From contig NZ_JAHXBN010000008.1 in NCBI RefSeq assembly GCF_019924045.1, positions 161,118 to 225,117 of the forward strand: a stretch of DNA of 64,000 nt, in the 5' to 3' direction. The DNA comes from Dyadobacter fermentans (GTDB lineage Bacteria; Bacteroidota; Bacteroidia; Cytophagales; Spirosomataceae). Below are positions 27,089 through 35,561 of the stretch, piece after piece; positions within the stretch are counted from its first letter, which is position 1, and each line of letters starts with the position of its first letter. Both the position numbers and the translations under genes were made by a program. Below the pieces are notes generated by a model. It worked only from the letters and a program-made list of their open reading frames with translations, was not told where the DNA came from and did no database searches.

Positions 27089-28324
27089 ATGTCCCAATCA
27101 GTTAACAGCGGCAGGCTCTTCAATGCAAGTTGTTTTGCGCTCATAACCACTGCATTCTCATTCAGTATCCGTGCAGGGATTCTGCCCCAGCTGGGCACCG
27201 AGTTCAACCTCACGGCCGAGCAACTGGGCTTTATCAACTCGATGTGGTTCTTCGGGTTCCCGCTCGCGATGATCATCGGAGGGCTCGTGTATCACACCAT
27301 CGGTCCGAAAACGATCATGCAGGTTGCGTTCGTTTGTCACGCGATTGGTATTATCATGACGATTTACTCGGGCGGCTACACCGGCCTCCTGATCTCCACG
27401 TTCCTGATTGGGGTAGGTAACGGCTGTACAGAAGCAGCTTGTAACCCTATGATCGCGGATTCTTACGAAGGTTTGCAAATGAGCAAAATGCTCAACCGCT
27501 TTCACATGTGGTTCCCTGGCGGTATCGTAGTGGGTTCGTTGATTTCGAAATTCATGACTGACGCTAACCTTGGCTGGCAGGCCCAAATCTGGGTTATTCT
27601 GATCCCTACCATCATTTACGCGTTTCTCTTCTGGGGACAAGCATTCCCTAAACCACACGTGGATGGTGTAACTTCAATCGGTGAAAACCTGAAAGCGATG
27701 GCTTCGCCGCTGTTCATTTTCATCTTCGTTTGTATGGCATTTACCGCGATCAGCGAGTTCGGTCCGCAGCAATGGACAGGCTTGATCATGAGCAAAAGCG
27801 GTGCAAGCCCGATGCTGATCCTTGCATTGGTAACTGGTCTGATGGCAATCACACGCTTCTTCGCCCACCCGATTGTGGCTACATTGGGCCAAACAGGTAT
27901 TCTTTGGGGTTCGTCGATCCTCGCGGCTATCGGAATTTACCTGTTCAGTACGGTGACCGGTCCTGCGGCTTATGCAGCGGCTGTGATCTTCGCGATGGGT
28001 GTCGCATTGTTCTGGCCAACCATGATCGGTTTCGTGGCTCAGAACGTACCTTTGAGCGGTGCATTGGGTATGTCTATTGTAGGCGGTATCGGCATGTTCT
28101 CGACGGCTATATGGCAACCGTTCATCGGTAAATGGTTGGATGACGCCAAAGCAGAGAAACTGGCGGCAGGTCTTACAGGCGACGAAATGGAGTTGGCAGC
28201 CGGTCAGGCGACGCTAAGTACGATGGTGATGTTCCCCGCATTGCTGATCGTCGCATTCGCTATCCTGTATTTCTGGATGAAAGGACGTAAAACAGTAGCT
28301 ACTTCTTCGGCGGCAGTTCACTGA
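27089..28324 (+). CDS. MFS transporter, probably sugar permease
   Basis: A 411-residue major facilitator with about 12 membrane helices. The loop between helices 2 and 3 (GLVYHTIGPKTIM) fits the family A-motif position. Helices are rich in Gly and Phe; ISEFGPQQWTG and RFFAHPIV are conserved in the FucP/nucleoside-type group as I remember it, so a sugar substrate is inferred, supported by the divergent dehydrogenase genes. The start ATG at 27089 gives a short cytoplasmic N-terminus. A strong terminator follows the stop. Confidence 0.85.
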   Translation: MSQSVNSGRLFNASCFALITTAFSFSIRAGILPQLGTEFNLTAEQLGFINSMWFFGFPLAMIIGGLVYHTIGPKTIMQVAFVCHAIGIIMTIYSGGYTGLLISTFLIGVGNGCTEAACNPMIADSYEGLQMSKMLNRFHMWFPGGIVVGSLISKFMTDANLGWQAQIWVILIPTIIYAFLFWGQAFPKPHVDGVTSIGENLKAMASPLFIFIFVCMAFTAISEFGPQQWTGLIMSKSGASPMLILALVTGLMAITRFFAHPIVATLGQTGILWGSSILAAIGIYLFSTVTGPAAYAAAVIFAMGVALFWPTMIGFVAQNVPLSGALGMSIVGGIGMFSTAIWQPFIGKWLDDAKAEKLAAGLTGDEMELAAGQATLSTMVMFPALLIVAFAILYFWMKGRKTVATSSAAVH

Positions 28325-28332
28325 TAATCTGA

Positions 28333-28381
28333 TATATCAAACAAAAAAGGCGCTCTATCGGCGCCCTTTTTGTTTGATATA
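28333..28381. terminator. bidirectional terminator between MFS gene and mutS2
   Basis: A long imperfect palindrome: TATATCAAACAAAAA and GGCGC on the left, GGCGCC and TTTTTGTTTGATATA on the right, with the loop TCTATC. It has T-runs for both strands and lies between convergent genes. Confidence 0.85.
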
Positions 28382-28396
28382 GTATTTTAAAAACGG

Positions 28397-30805
28397 TCAT
28401 TTCAATTTCACGATCGTTACACCTGCGCCTCCGCGGTCGGCGTGCTCGTCGTACATACCCGCTACCTGTTTGTACCCGCGCAGGTGGTTGCGTACGAGCG
28501 TACGCAGGATGCCGTCGCCTTTGCCGTGTACAATGCGCAGTTCGTCATAGCCAAGCATAATGGCATTGTCCATAAACTGGTCCACCATCCCCAAAGCCTC
28601 CTCGCCGCGTTTACCGCGCATATCCAGGTTGAAACTGAAATTGAGCATCCGCTCATTCATATCGACACCTTTGGAAGTCGTTTTCAACCCTTTCTCACCA
28701 GTTGCTGCCCGGTAGGTTTTGCGCGACACTTTTTCCAGGCGGTTCAGCTTCACATTCGATTTCAGGTCGCCAATGCGGATTTCGGCATCCTTCCCTTTGA
28801 TCGAAAGTACTTCACCGATAGCCGTCTGCCCGCTGATGCGCACGTAGCTGCCCGGCGTAATGTCGCCGCCTTCCGGTTCGTATTCTTCCTCGGCGGGCTG
28901 CGGTTCGGCTACTTCGGCCAGTTTCAGGTTGTTTTTGCCAAAATTTTCGAGCGTAGTCCGTACCGTTTTAGTTTTTTCTTTCTCGGCTTTGTTTTCTTTA
29001 ATTTCCCTGATGGTATTCTCGATCAGCTGATTCGCATCCGAAAGCAGGTTTTTGGCCTTTTGCTTAGCCTCATTGACAATCTTCTTCTCGTTGTTTTCGA
29101 GCTTCTCCTTCAATGCGGTATAATCGGCGACCTGCTTGGTGAGTTTGCGCTCTTTGATCCCGATCTCGATGTTCTTTTCCGCAAATACGCGCCTTTCGAT
29201 ATCGAGCTCTTTCAGCAGTTTTTCAAAATTAACCTGTTGCGTTCCCAGCTTCTCTTTCGCACGGGCCACTACCGCCTTCGGCAACCCAATTTTAGAAGCG
29301 ATTTCAAATGCAAACGAGCTACCCGGTCGCCCGATTTCCAGCTGATACAATGGTTCCAGATGCTCGCCATCGAAACGCATAGCCCCGTTTACCAGTCCGT
29401 CCGTTTTATCCGCAAGTACTTTCAAATTGGTATAATGCGTGTTAATCATTCCGAAAGCGCCCGATTTGGTCAGGTTTTCGAGAATGGCTTCCGCAATGGC
29501 ACCGCCCAGGCCAGGTTCTGTACCGGTACCAAATTCATCGATCAGGAATAGCGTCCTTTTGTTCGCCATCGAAAGGAAATGCCGCATGTTGGTCAAATGC
29601 GAACTGTATGTACTCAGGTCGTTTTCCAACGATTGCTCATCCCCGATATCGATGAAGATATTCTGGAAAAAGCCCATCGAAGAGCCTTCCAGCATGGGTA
29701 CCAACAAGCCGCATTGGAACATGTATTGAATCAATCCCACAGTCTTCAACGCCACCGACTTACCACCGGCATTCGGCCCTGAAACGATGAGAATGCGCTG
29801 CTTTTCCTGTAATTCGATGTTCAGCGGGATTACCTTTTTGCCTTGCTTCTGGAACGACAAATGCAGCAGCGGATGCCGTGCCTCGCGCCAGTCGATAAAC
29901 TGGCGGTTTTCGAACGGCGGGTTAATAGCACCCATTTCGCCGGCTAATCTTGCCTTCGCGCGTAGGAAGTCCATTAGCCCGAGGAAACCGTAGGCCTTTT
30001 GCAAATCGGGTACGAAAGGACTGATGTAGGCCGTCAGTTCAAGCAGAATGCGGTTGATCTCCCGGCGCTCTTCATATTCAAGCTCGCGGATTTCATTATT
30101 GGATTCGAAAACGTCCGTGGGTTCGATGAATACCGTCTGACCTGTCGCTGATTCATCGTGGATAAACCCACGCAGCTTCCGCTTGTGCTCAGCAGCCACC
30201 GGAATGACCATACGGCCGTTGCGGACGGTCAAAGAGACGTCATCGCCGATCCATCCATTGCTCCGGGCCGATTTCAGAATCGTATCAAGCTTTTTACGAA
30301 TGCCGGCCTGCTCGGAAATCAGCCGCTTGCGGATGCGCGACAATTCCGGCGAAGCGGAATCGCGGATCTGGCCACGATCATCAATAATGCGGTCGATCGC
30401 ATCGGTAACCGCCTTTTCAACCTTGATCGTTTTGGCATATTCACCCAAAATAGGAAACGCATCGGGCTCCTGGCTTTCGAAAAAACGCAGGCAAAGGCGG
30501 ATGGTCAGCAACGACACTTTCAGGTCTGAAAACTCGGGCTGTGTGAGCAGCATGCCTTCTATGGAAGCGCGCTTCAAATAGGGAGTGGCGTCGATATAGT
30601 TCTGAGAAGGAAAATTCTCGCCCAGTTCCAGTATACGCTGCATTTCGGCGGTCTGGCTCACGAGCTTCTCGACCATGCCGAAATTCTCAGAAAACCGGAT
30701 CTTCTCGACGTAGTTCTGACCGAGAGAGCTGATACAAAGCTCCTTCAATCGTTCCCTCAGCTTATCGAATCCCAGTTTTTGTTCTAATGTATTGGGGTAA
30801 AGCAT
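28397..30805 (-). CDS. mutS2: endonuclease MutS2
   Basis: An 802-residue MutS-family protein without the mismatch-recognition domain. It limits recombination and, in some bacteria, rescues collided ribosomes. Core: MutS domain III-like helices, ATPase with Walker A GPNAGGKS and LFLIDEFGTGTEPGLG, a long coiled coil (residues about 480-600, rich in Lys/Glu), and a C-terminal Smr nuclease domain (LDMRGKRGEEAL ... LRIVHGKGDGIL). The chosen start ATG at 30805 (MLYPNTLEQKLGF) is the family start; the frame continues upstream for 41 residues, but these come from an intergenic repeat. Confidence 0.95.
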   Translation of the reverse strand: MLYPNTLEQKLGFDKLRERLKELCISSLGQNYVEKIRFSENFGMVEKLVSQTAEMQRILELGENFPSQNYIDATPYLKRASIEGMLLTQPEFSDLKVSLLTIRLCLRFFESQEPDAFPILGEYAKTIKVEKAVTDAIDRIIDDRGQIRDSASPELSRIRKRLISEQAGIRKKLDTILKSARSNGWIGDDVSLTVRNGRMVIPVAAEHKRKLRGFIHDESATGQTVFIEPTDVFESNNEIRELEYEERREINRILLELTAYISPFVPDLQKAYGFLGLMDFLRAKARLAGEMGAINPPFENRQFIDWREARHPLLHLSFQKQGKKVIPLNIELQEKQRILIVSGPNAGGKSVALKTVGLIQYMFQCGLLVPMLEGSSMGFFQNIFIDIGDEQSLENDLSTYSSHLTNMRHFLSMANKRTLFLIDEFGTGTEPGLGGAIAEAILENLTKSGAFGMINTHYTNLKVLADKTDGLVNGAMRFDGEHLEPLYQLEIGRPGSSFAFEIASKIGLPKAVVARAKEKLGTQQVNFEKLLKELDIERRVFAEKNIEIGIKERKLTKQVADYTALKEKLENNEKKIVNEAKQKAKNLLSDANQLIENTIREIKENKAEKEKTKTVRTTLENFGKNNLKLAEVAEPQPAEEEYEPEGGDITPGSYVRISGQTAIGEVLSIKGKDAEIRIGDLKSNVKLNRLEKVSRKTYRAATGEKGLKTTSKGVDMNERMLNFSFNLDMRGKRGEEALGMVDQFMDNAIMLGYDELRIVHGKGDGILRTLVRNHLRGYKQVAGMYDEHADRGGAGVTIVKLK

Positions 30806-30864
30806 TTTGTTATGTTGGTCGCCGGGTTTATCGCCGGCTTGGGATATTGTTGATGTTAAATTTT

Positions 30865-30949
30865 GACCATGGACCGCCGACCATAGACCATGTTTTTTTG
30901 AAATGGTCGGCCGAAGGCTACGGTCCATCGTCTATGGTCGGCCGTAGGC
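30865..30949. repeat. paired inverted heptamer arrays
   Basis: Left arm, 30865-30892: four exact 7-nt units, GACCATG GACCGCC GACCATA GACCATG. A T-run and GAAA follow. Right arm, about 30904-30949: about six units in opposite orientation (ATGGTCG, GCCGAAG, GCTACGG, TCCATCG, TCTATGG, TCGGCCG). The right arm begins directly after the stop codon of the gene at 30950-31468 when read on the minus strand. RNA from that gene could fold the two arms together ahead of mutS2. Confidence 0.8.
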
Positions 30950-31468
30950 CTAAAAAACGTTCCGAATCTCCTCTTTCAAAACCTTCAACGCGTGCGTCGA
31001 TGGCTGGACTTCCTTCTCGATCACGTGCGCAAAAACTTTCTTGGCAAGGTCTGCTGCCGGGGCATCGGCGCTGACTTCTGCCGCAGCCTGGTTCACAATC
31101 GCCACAGTTTCATTCATGGCATTTACGATTTGTTCCCAGGCATGGGTACTCACATAGAGCTGTTGTGCTACGTTGTGATTGTACTCCTCCCGGATCTCGT
31201 GCAGGATGATCTGTTGCAGTTCCAGCGCGCTTACCGCCGAAGGTACCAATCGAAGTAACAGGTTATTGGGGGTAATACGTTCCAGAAAGAGGCACATGCG
31301 CTCGTATGCCTGCAAGCGCAGGGGCAGGGTGATCTCGATATTTTTGCTGCGGACATCTACGCGCTGCTTTGCCAAAAACTTGTCGGCAACGGAGTTCAGC
31401 ATGACGCCTAATGCGAGTGTCAGAACAAGGCCCACTGCCAGCATGCCGAGTATCAATGTGTATTCCAT
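30950..31468 (-). CDS. membrane-anchored hypothetical protein (DUF7935-like)
   Basis: A 172-residue protein with one N-terminal membrane helix (about 5-25) and a long helical cytoplasmic part. I believe it matches a Bacteroidota family of unknown function recently named DUF7935, judged from the pattern RLQAYERMCLFLERITPNNL and AQQLYVSTHAWEQI, but I am not certain of the name. It stands upstream of mutS2 on the same strand, separated by a paired heptamer repeat, and has a -7 box at 31503-31510. Confidence 0.75.
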   Translation of the reverse strand: MEYTLILGMLAVGLVLTLALGVMLNSVADKFLAKQRVDVRSKNIEITLPLRLQAYERMCLFLERITPNNLLLRLVPSAVSALELQQIILHEIREEYNHNVAQQLYVSTHAWEQIVNAMNETVAIVNQAAAEVSADAPAADLAKKVFAHVIEKEVQPSTHALKVLKEEIRNVF

Positions 31469-31502
31469 ATCGAAAATTGTAATTTTATGCCAAAATGAGG
31501 CA

Positions 31503-31510
31503 CAAAATTA
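31503..31510 (-). promoter_or_regulatory. -7 promoter box of the DUF7935-like gene
   Basis: The minus strand reads TAATTTTG, an exact TAnnTTTG. Transcription would begin near 31497, about 28 nt before the ATG at 31468. Confidence 0.5.
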
Positions 31511-31611
31511 AAGGATTAGCCGCATTTGGCAGATATTTTATTTCAAAACGCGAATGGAACAGCGGCAGTTTGCGTTAACTGGTTTATCGCAACCAAGAAT
31601 AACAAGCAGGA

Positions 31612-31911
31612 ATGGATAACCCGATTCAATTGACCGAAGCAGCAAGGCTGGAAATCAGGACGACACTGGAAGCCAATAAAATTCCGGATACCTACGGACT
31701 TCGGGTGGGGTTAAGAGGGGGTGCGTGCAGCGGATCTTTTCTGCTTGGGTTCGACACAGCCACAGAGCATGACCAAACATACCTTATCGAGGGAATTAAG
31801 GTACTGATAGACAAGCGCCATCTGATGTATGTGATCGGCGTATCGGTGGACTTTGAAGAGGGGGCGAACGGCAGCGGTTATACGGTTTCCGCCGCTGAAA
31901 AACTCAAATAA
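31612..31911 (+). CDS. HesB/IscA-like protein lacking the C-terminal CxC
   Basis: A 99-residue protein of the A-type Fe-S carrier fold. The first Cys motif is present (RGGACSGSFLLGF, Cys39), as is VDFEEGANGSGYTV, which matches the region before the second motif of IscA. The protein then ends in SAAEKLK, without the CGCG-type motif that supplies the other two ligands. It can therefore not bind a cluster in the usual three-cysteine way. Its ATG lies well upstream of the motif and no frameshift is visible in the coding sequence. It is convergent with the HNH gene (9 nt between stops). Confidence 0.8.
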   Translation: MDNPIQLTEAARLEIRTTLEANKIPDTYGLRVGLRGGACSGSFLLGFDTATEHDQTYLIEGIKVLIDKRHLMYVIGVSVDFEEGANGSGYTVSAAEKLK

Positions 31912-31920
31912 GTGTTTTGA

Positions 31921-32493
31921 TCAATCTTCAACGGTTACATGCTTCCAGTTCTCTCCTGAACGGATCCGGTTGAGCTGGGTATGCGTAATCCCGAACTGTT
32001 TCGCGATCATTTTTAAGCGGTTATTGTCGTTTTTCAAAAGCTTCTTGATGATCCGCACTTTGCTTTCCGTCAGCTTGTAATTTTTGGTGCGGCGCGGAAT
32101 TACCCGGTTGATAAACGCAGGGTTTTCGCGGTTGTGATCGATCATTTCAGCCTTTGTAACCCATTTCAGGTTTTCGTAGTGGTTGTTCTGCTTATCGAAA
32201 TCCAGGTGGATCACGAAGTTATGATCGGCATCCGGCTTTTCCGCAAAATGCTCAGCAACAAGTTTATGTACATAGCGGTTGATAGTCTTGCCACCTGCTA
32301 CGCGGATATTCAATGACCTATATCCCTGAATGACAGAGCCTTTGATTACGACACCTTCTTTCGGGTTGTTTTGAAAACTTTTCAACCTGCCATAGTTGGA
32401 TACCTCGTAATGGGGAGCGTTCTCGATCTCGTCGAATATAATTTTTGCCCACTTTTCGTTCCAGAAGCTCCGGCTTACATTTGATTCATTCAT
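31921..32493 (-). CDS. NUMOD4 / HNH endonuclease-like protein with HTH
   Basis: A 190-residue protein with three parts: NUMOD4 DNA-binding domain (about 12-65, EIENAPHYEVSNYGRLKSF), an HNH-type region (about 75-130, IHLDFDKQNNHYENLKWV) and a C-terminal helix-turn-helix (about 140-185, IAKQFGITHTQLNRIRSG). The layout is that of phage and intron homing endonucleases, but here it lies alone among housekeeping genes with no intron, phage gene or inverted repeat nearby. It may be a domesticated nuclease or a DNA-binding protein; function unknown. Confidence 0.8.
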   Translation of the reverse strand: MNESNVSRSFWNEKWAKIIFDEIENAPHYEVSNYGRLKSFQNNPKEGVVIKGSVIQGYRSLNIRVAGGKTINRYVHKLVAEHFAEKPDADHNFVIHLDFDKQNNHYENLKWVTKAEMIDHNRENPAFINRVIPRRTKNYKLTESKVRIIKKLLKNDNNRLKMIAKQFGITHTQLNRIRSGENWKHVTVED

Positions 32494-32655
32494 TTTGATA
32501 AAAGCTGTTATTATAGTTTCTTAACGTTGTTTGGTCGATCATGCCTCCGGGGCTCTTCCGGGAATCGGGAACGATCTTTTGGTGTTTCAAAAGTGTGTGT
32601 GGCTGTTGCAGATACTGCTTTGCAGCCTTTATTTGTTTTATTAAATTGATTTGGC

Positions 32656-33015
32656 ATGAAACGTACACTCATCATAGGAGCGACTTCCAATCCATCCAGA
32701 TACGCTTACCTGGCGGCACAGAAACTCAGGCACTATGGTCATCCCATTTTACTCATCGGACGCAGGAAAGGTTTTGCATTAGGAGAGGAAATCAACACAG
32801 ACAAAACTGACTGGAAAGACGTAGATACTGTCACATTGTATATCAATCCGAGCCACCAACCTGAATACTACGATTACATCGTGTCTCTAAATCCTAAACG
32901 CGTTATCTTCAACCCTGGTACAGAGAATCCTGAATTTAAGGATATTTTAATCGATAAAAATATCATACCAATAGAGGGGTGCACTTTGGTAATGCTGTCG
33001 ACCGGACAATTCTAG
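32656..33015 (+). CDS. CoA-binding domain protein
   Basis: A 119-residue protein consisting of one CoA-binding (YccU-like) Rossmann domain. Motifs: LIIGATSNPSRYAYLAAQKL with the early nucleotide loop, GHPILLIGRR, and the typical C-terminal VIFNPGTENPEF followed by IIPIEGCTLVML. Family members bind CoA or NAD; no catalytic role is established. It is convergent with fabH, 10 nt between stops. Confidence 0.85.
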   Translation: MKRTLIIGATSNPSRYAYLAAQKLRHYGHPILLIGRRKGFALGEEINTDKTDWKDVDTVTLYINPSHQPEYYDYIVSLNPKRVIFNPGTENPEFKDILIDKNIIPIEGCTLVMLSTGQF

Positions 33016-33025
33016 TCCGGGTACC

Positions 33026-34027
33026 TTACCATCTGATCAGTGCCGACGCCCAGGTAAACCCGCTTCCGAATGCTGCGAGGCAAATCAGGTCGCCTTCTTT
33101 TACTTTTCCAGTCTCCCATGCTTCTGTCAAAGCGATCGGAATGGAAGCGGCTGTTGTATTTCCAAAACGTTGTAAGTTGTTGATAACCTGGGATTCAGAA
33201 AGGCCAAGTTGCTGGCGAACGTAGTCGCTGATCCGGATATTTGCCTGGTGCGGGACGAGCAGATCAATATCGCCGGCCGTATAGCCGTTGGCCTCCAAAG
33301 CTTCCTGGATTACCTCGCCGAAGCGCACGATCGCATGTTTGAACACGGCATTGCCGTTCATGTACACATTGTGCCCGCCTGCTTCGATCACCTCCTGGCT
33401 CACAGGACGGCCTTCGCGGCTGCTGCCCGGATCTTTTACGAAGAGCTCCTCGGCAAACCGGCCGTCGGCGTGGAGGTGTGTAGATAATATACAATGTTGG
33501 GGATCGTCGGTGGCAGAAACCACAGCTGCACCTGCGCCATCCCCAAAAATAACCGCCGTATTACGTCCCGCAGTGCTCTTGTCGATCCAAGAGGACTGAA
33601 TTTCAGAACCAACCACCAATGCTGTTTTGTACATACCCGATTTGATGAACTGGTCGGCAATGGAAAGCGCGTACACAAATCCCGAGCATTGTTCACGGAT
33701 GTCGATCACCGGTTTGCCGTCCATGCCGAGCTCGCGCTGCATCAGAAATGCGGAGCCTGGAAAGAAATAATCGGGGGTGATGGTAGCGTACACGATCACG
33801 TCTATGTCATCGGGCATAAGGCCTGCCCGGTCCAACGCCTGCCTTGATGCAGCGGCAGCCATGCTGTAATTCGTATCTTTCCCGTATTCGAAATACCGAC
33901 GTTCCTGAATGCCGGTCCGCTCGCGGATCCATTCATCGGAAGTTTCCATCCATTGGGTAAGGTCGTCGTTGGTAATGATATTGTCGGGAACGTAAAAGCC
34001 TAAGCCAGTAATGCGGGAGAATGCCAT
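33026..34027 (-). CDS. fabH: 3-oxoacyl-ACP synthase III
   Basis: A 333-residue ketoacyl-ACP synthase III, which condenses acetyl- or branched acyl-CoA with malonyl-ACP to start fatty acid synthesis. The catalytic triad is Cys114 (REQCSGFVYAL), His260 (VPHQANIRI) and Asn290 (FGNTTAASI). Length and motifs are those of the family. Bacteroidota often hold several paralogues, so a specialised role cannot be excluded. No acyl carrier gene is adjacent. Confidence 0.93.
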   Translation of the reverse strand: MAFSRITGLGFYVPDNIITNDDLTQWMETSDEWIRERTGIQERRYFEYGKDTNYSMAAAASRQALDRAGLMPDDIDVIVYATITPDYFFPGSAFLMQRELGMDGKPVIDIREQCSGFVYALSIADQFIKSGMYKTALVVGSEIQSSWIDKSTAGRNTAVIFGDGAGAAVVSATDDPQHCILSTHLHADGRFAEELFVKDPGSSREGRPVSQEVIEAGGHNVYMNGNAVFKHAIVRFGEVIQEALEANGYTAGDIDLLVPHQANIRISDYVRQQLGLSESQVINNLQRFGNTTAASIPIALTEAWETGKVKEGDLICLAAFGSGFTWASALIRW

Positions 34028-34162
34028 GCTAGTGGGGACGGTTCAAAACTGCTGAGGGTTAAAGGCAGAAAAGAACGGTATTTAATACTAAAATGATAAT
34101 AATAAGCAACATACGTTGCCGGAAAGAGTACAAAAATGCAAAAAAAAGTTTTCGGTACCAAT

Positions 34163-34867
34163 TCAAGCCTGCTTTTTCCTGACGTTCACGGCAATGGAAA
34201 GAAGCACGTAAACGACCAGTATTGCGGGGATAGCGAGGAATTTCAACGTAGCAAGCAGAACCACCACGGCGCCGATCAGAATGAAGCGCGCCTCATTGCC
34301 CTTCCATCCGAAATTCTTGAATTTGAGTGCGATCAGCGGAAGCTCCATGACCAGTGCGTACGACATGACTACGCTTAGTATGAGCAGGTTATTGGTGTTA
34401 ATAATGATATTCTTCCACATCTCGCTCTCGGTATGGACGATCAACGGCAAAGAGGCGATCAGCATTGCGTTCGCGGGCGTGGGCACGCCGATGAAGGAGT
34501 CGGACTGGCGCGGATCGTTGTTGAACTTCGCCAGTCGGATCGCCGAGAATATTGCAATAATGAATGCCGGATAGGCTTTCCAGATGCCAAACAAGTCGGG
34601 AATGCTCTGCATCAGCAACTGATACATAATAACCGAAGGAAGCAACCCAAATGTGACCATGTCAGCTAGCGAATCGAGATCGCGACCGATGGGTGAGGTA
34701 ACTTTCAGCAGGCGGGCGATAAACCCATCCAGAAAGTCGAATATCAATGCGACGCCGATGAGTACGCAAGATAGCAGCAGGTTATTGTGGAATGCTTCCA
34801 CCACGCCAATGCAGCCGCAAAGCAAATTACCGCAGGTGAGGGCATTGGGGATGTTGCGACGGATCAT
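34163..34867 (-). CDS. pssA: CDP-diacylglycerol--serine O-phosphatidyltransferase
   Basis: A 234-residue integral membrane enzyme that makes phosphatidylserine, the precursor of phosphatidylethanolamine. The CDP-alcohol phosphotransferase signature is complete: Asp44, Asp47, Gly48, Ala51, Arg52, Gly61, Asp65 and Asp69. About seven membrane helices follow. It starts 5 nt after the stop of the MBL hydrolase gene, so they form an operon. Confidence 0.92.
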   Translation of the reverse strand: MIRRNIPNALTCGNLLCGCIGVVEAFHNNLLLSCVLIGVALIFDFLDGFIARLLKVTSPIGRDLDSLADMVTFGLLPSVIMYQLLMQSIPDLFGIWKAYPAFIIAIFSAIRLAKFNNDPRQSDSFIGVPTPANAMLIASLPLIVHTESEMWKNIIINTNNLLILSVVMSYALVMELPLIALKFKNFGWKGNEARFILIGAVVVLLATLKFLAIPAILVVYVLLSIAVNVRKKQA

Positions 34868-34872
34868 AGGCG

Positions 34873-35511
34873 TTATTTGAAGAAGGGGTTGTTTCTTTTC
34901 TCAAAACCAATGGTAGTAGGCTCCATATGGCCGGCGTACACGGTGTAATCGTCGGGTAATGTAAACATTTCCTTCCGGATGCTCCGCAGCAATGTGGTAT
35001 GGTCGCCGCCGGGGAGGTCGGTACGCCCGATGCTCATGCGGAACAGCACATCACCGCCGATGACGAATTTTTCGGCATCATTCACCAATGCGACGTGGCC
35101 GGGGGCGTGGCCGGGTACAAATATGATTTTCAGGGATGTATTGCCAAATTCAATAGTTTCCCCCTCTTTGATAAAGCCATCGATCTCGGGTTCTTCAAAT
35201 GCTGAAAAGCCGTAATTGGAAGCATATGTTTTGACAGCCTTTAAAAGTGGCTCGTCCAGCTTGTGCAGCACAAACGGAATGCCGTATTTCCTTTTGAGCG
35301 CTGCCACGCCCAACACATGGTCGATATGTGCGTGGGTATTCACGATCTGCACGGGTTTCAGGCCGTGTTGTTGCACAAAATCCGTGAGTTCGTTTACTTC
35401 CGAGCGGTCGTAGCAGCCCGGATCGATGATGATCGCCTCGCCCGTTTCGTCGTATAGGAGATAGGTATTTTCAGAAAATGGGTTAAATACAAATGTTTGG
35501 ACCTGTACCAT
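34873..35511 (-). CDS. MBL-fold metallo-hydrolase (glyoxalase II-like)
   Basis: A 212-residue metallo-beta-lactamase-fold hydrolase. Metal ligands are visible in NTHAHIDHVLG, in PGHAPGHVALV and GGDVLF, and a final VYAGHMEPTT. Such proteins hydrolyse thioesters such as S-lactoylglutathione or act on persulfides; the substrate is not determined here. The ATG at 35511 (MVQVQTFVFNPFSENTY) fits the family; the frame runs on upstream to 35649 with sequence unlike the family. First gene of the pair with pssA. Confidence 0.88.
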   Translation of the reverse strand: MVQVQTFVFNPFSENTYLLYDETGEAIIIDPGCYDRSEVNELTDFVQQHGLKPVQIVNTHAHIDHVLGVAALKRKYGIPFVLHKLDEPLLKAVKTYASNYGFSAFEEPEIDGFIKEGETIEFGNTSLKIIFVPGHAPGHVALVNDAEKFVIGGDVLFRMSIGRTDLPGGDHTTLLRSIRKEMFTLPDDYTVYAGHMEPTTIGFEKRNNPFFK

Positions 35512-35561
35512 TCCGGTAGGGATATGAGGATTAATGAATGGGCGCGAATTTACTAAACACT

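Noticed and set aside
28442..29551. A 369-codon open frame on the plus strand
   Set aside because: Antisense to mutS2, rich in Phe, Arg and Gln without any domain; a shadow of codon bias.
30806..30928. N-terminal extension of MutS2
   Set aside because: The 41 residues are translated from heptamer repeats; homologues start at MLYPNTLEQ.
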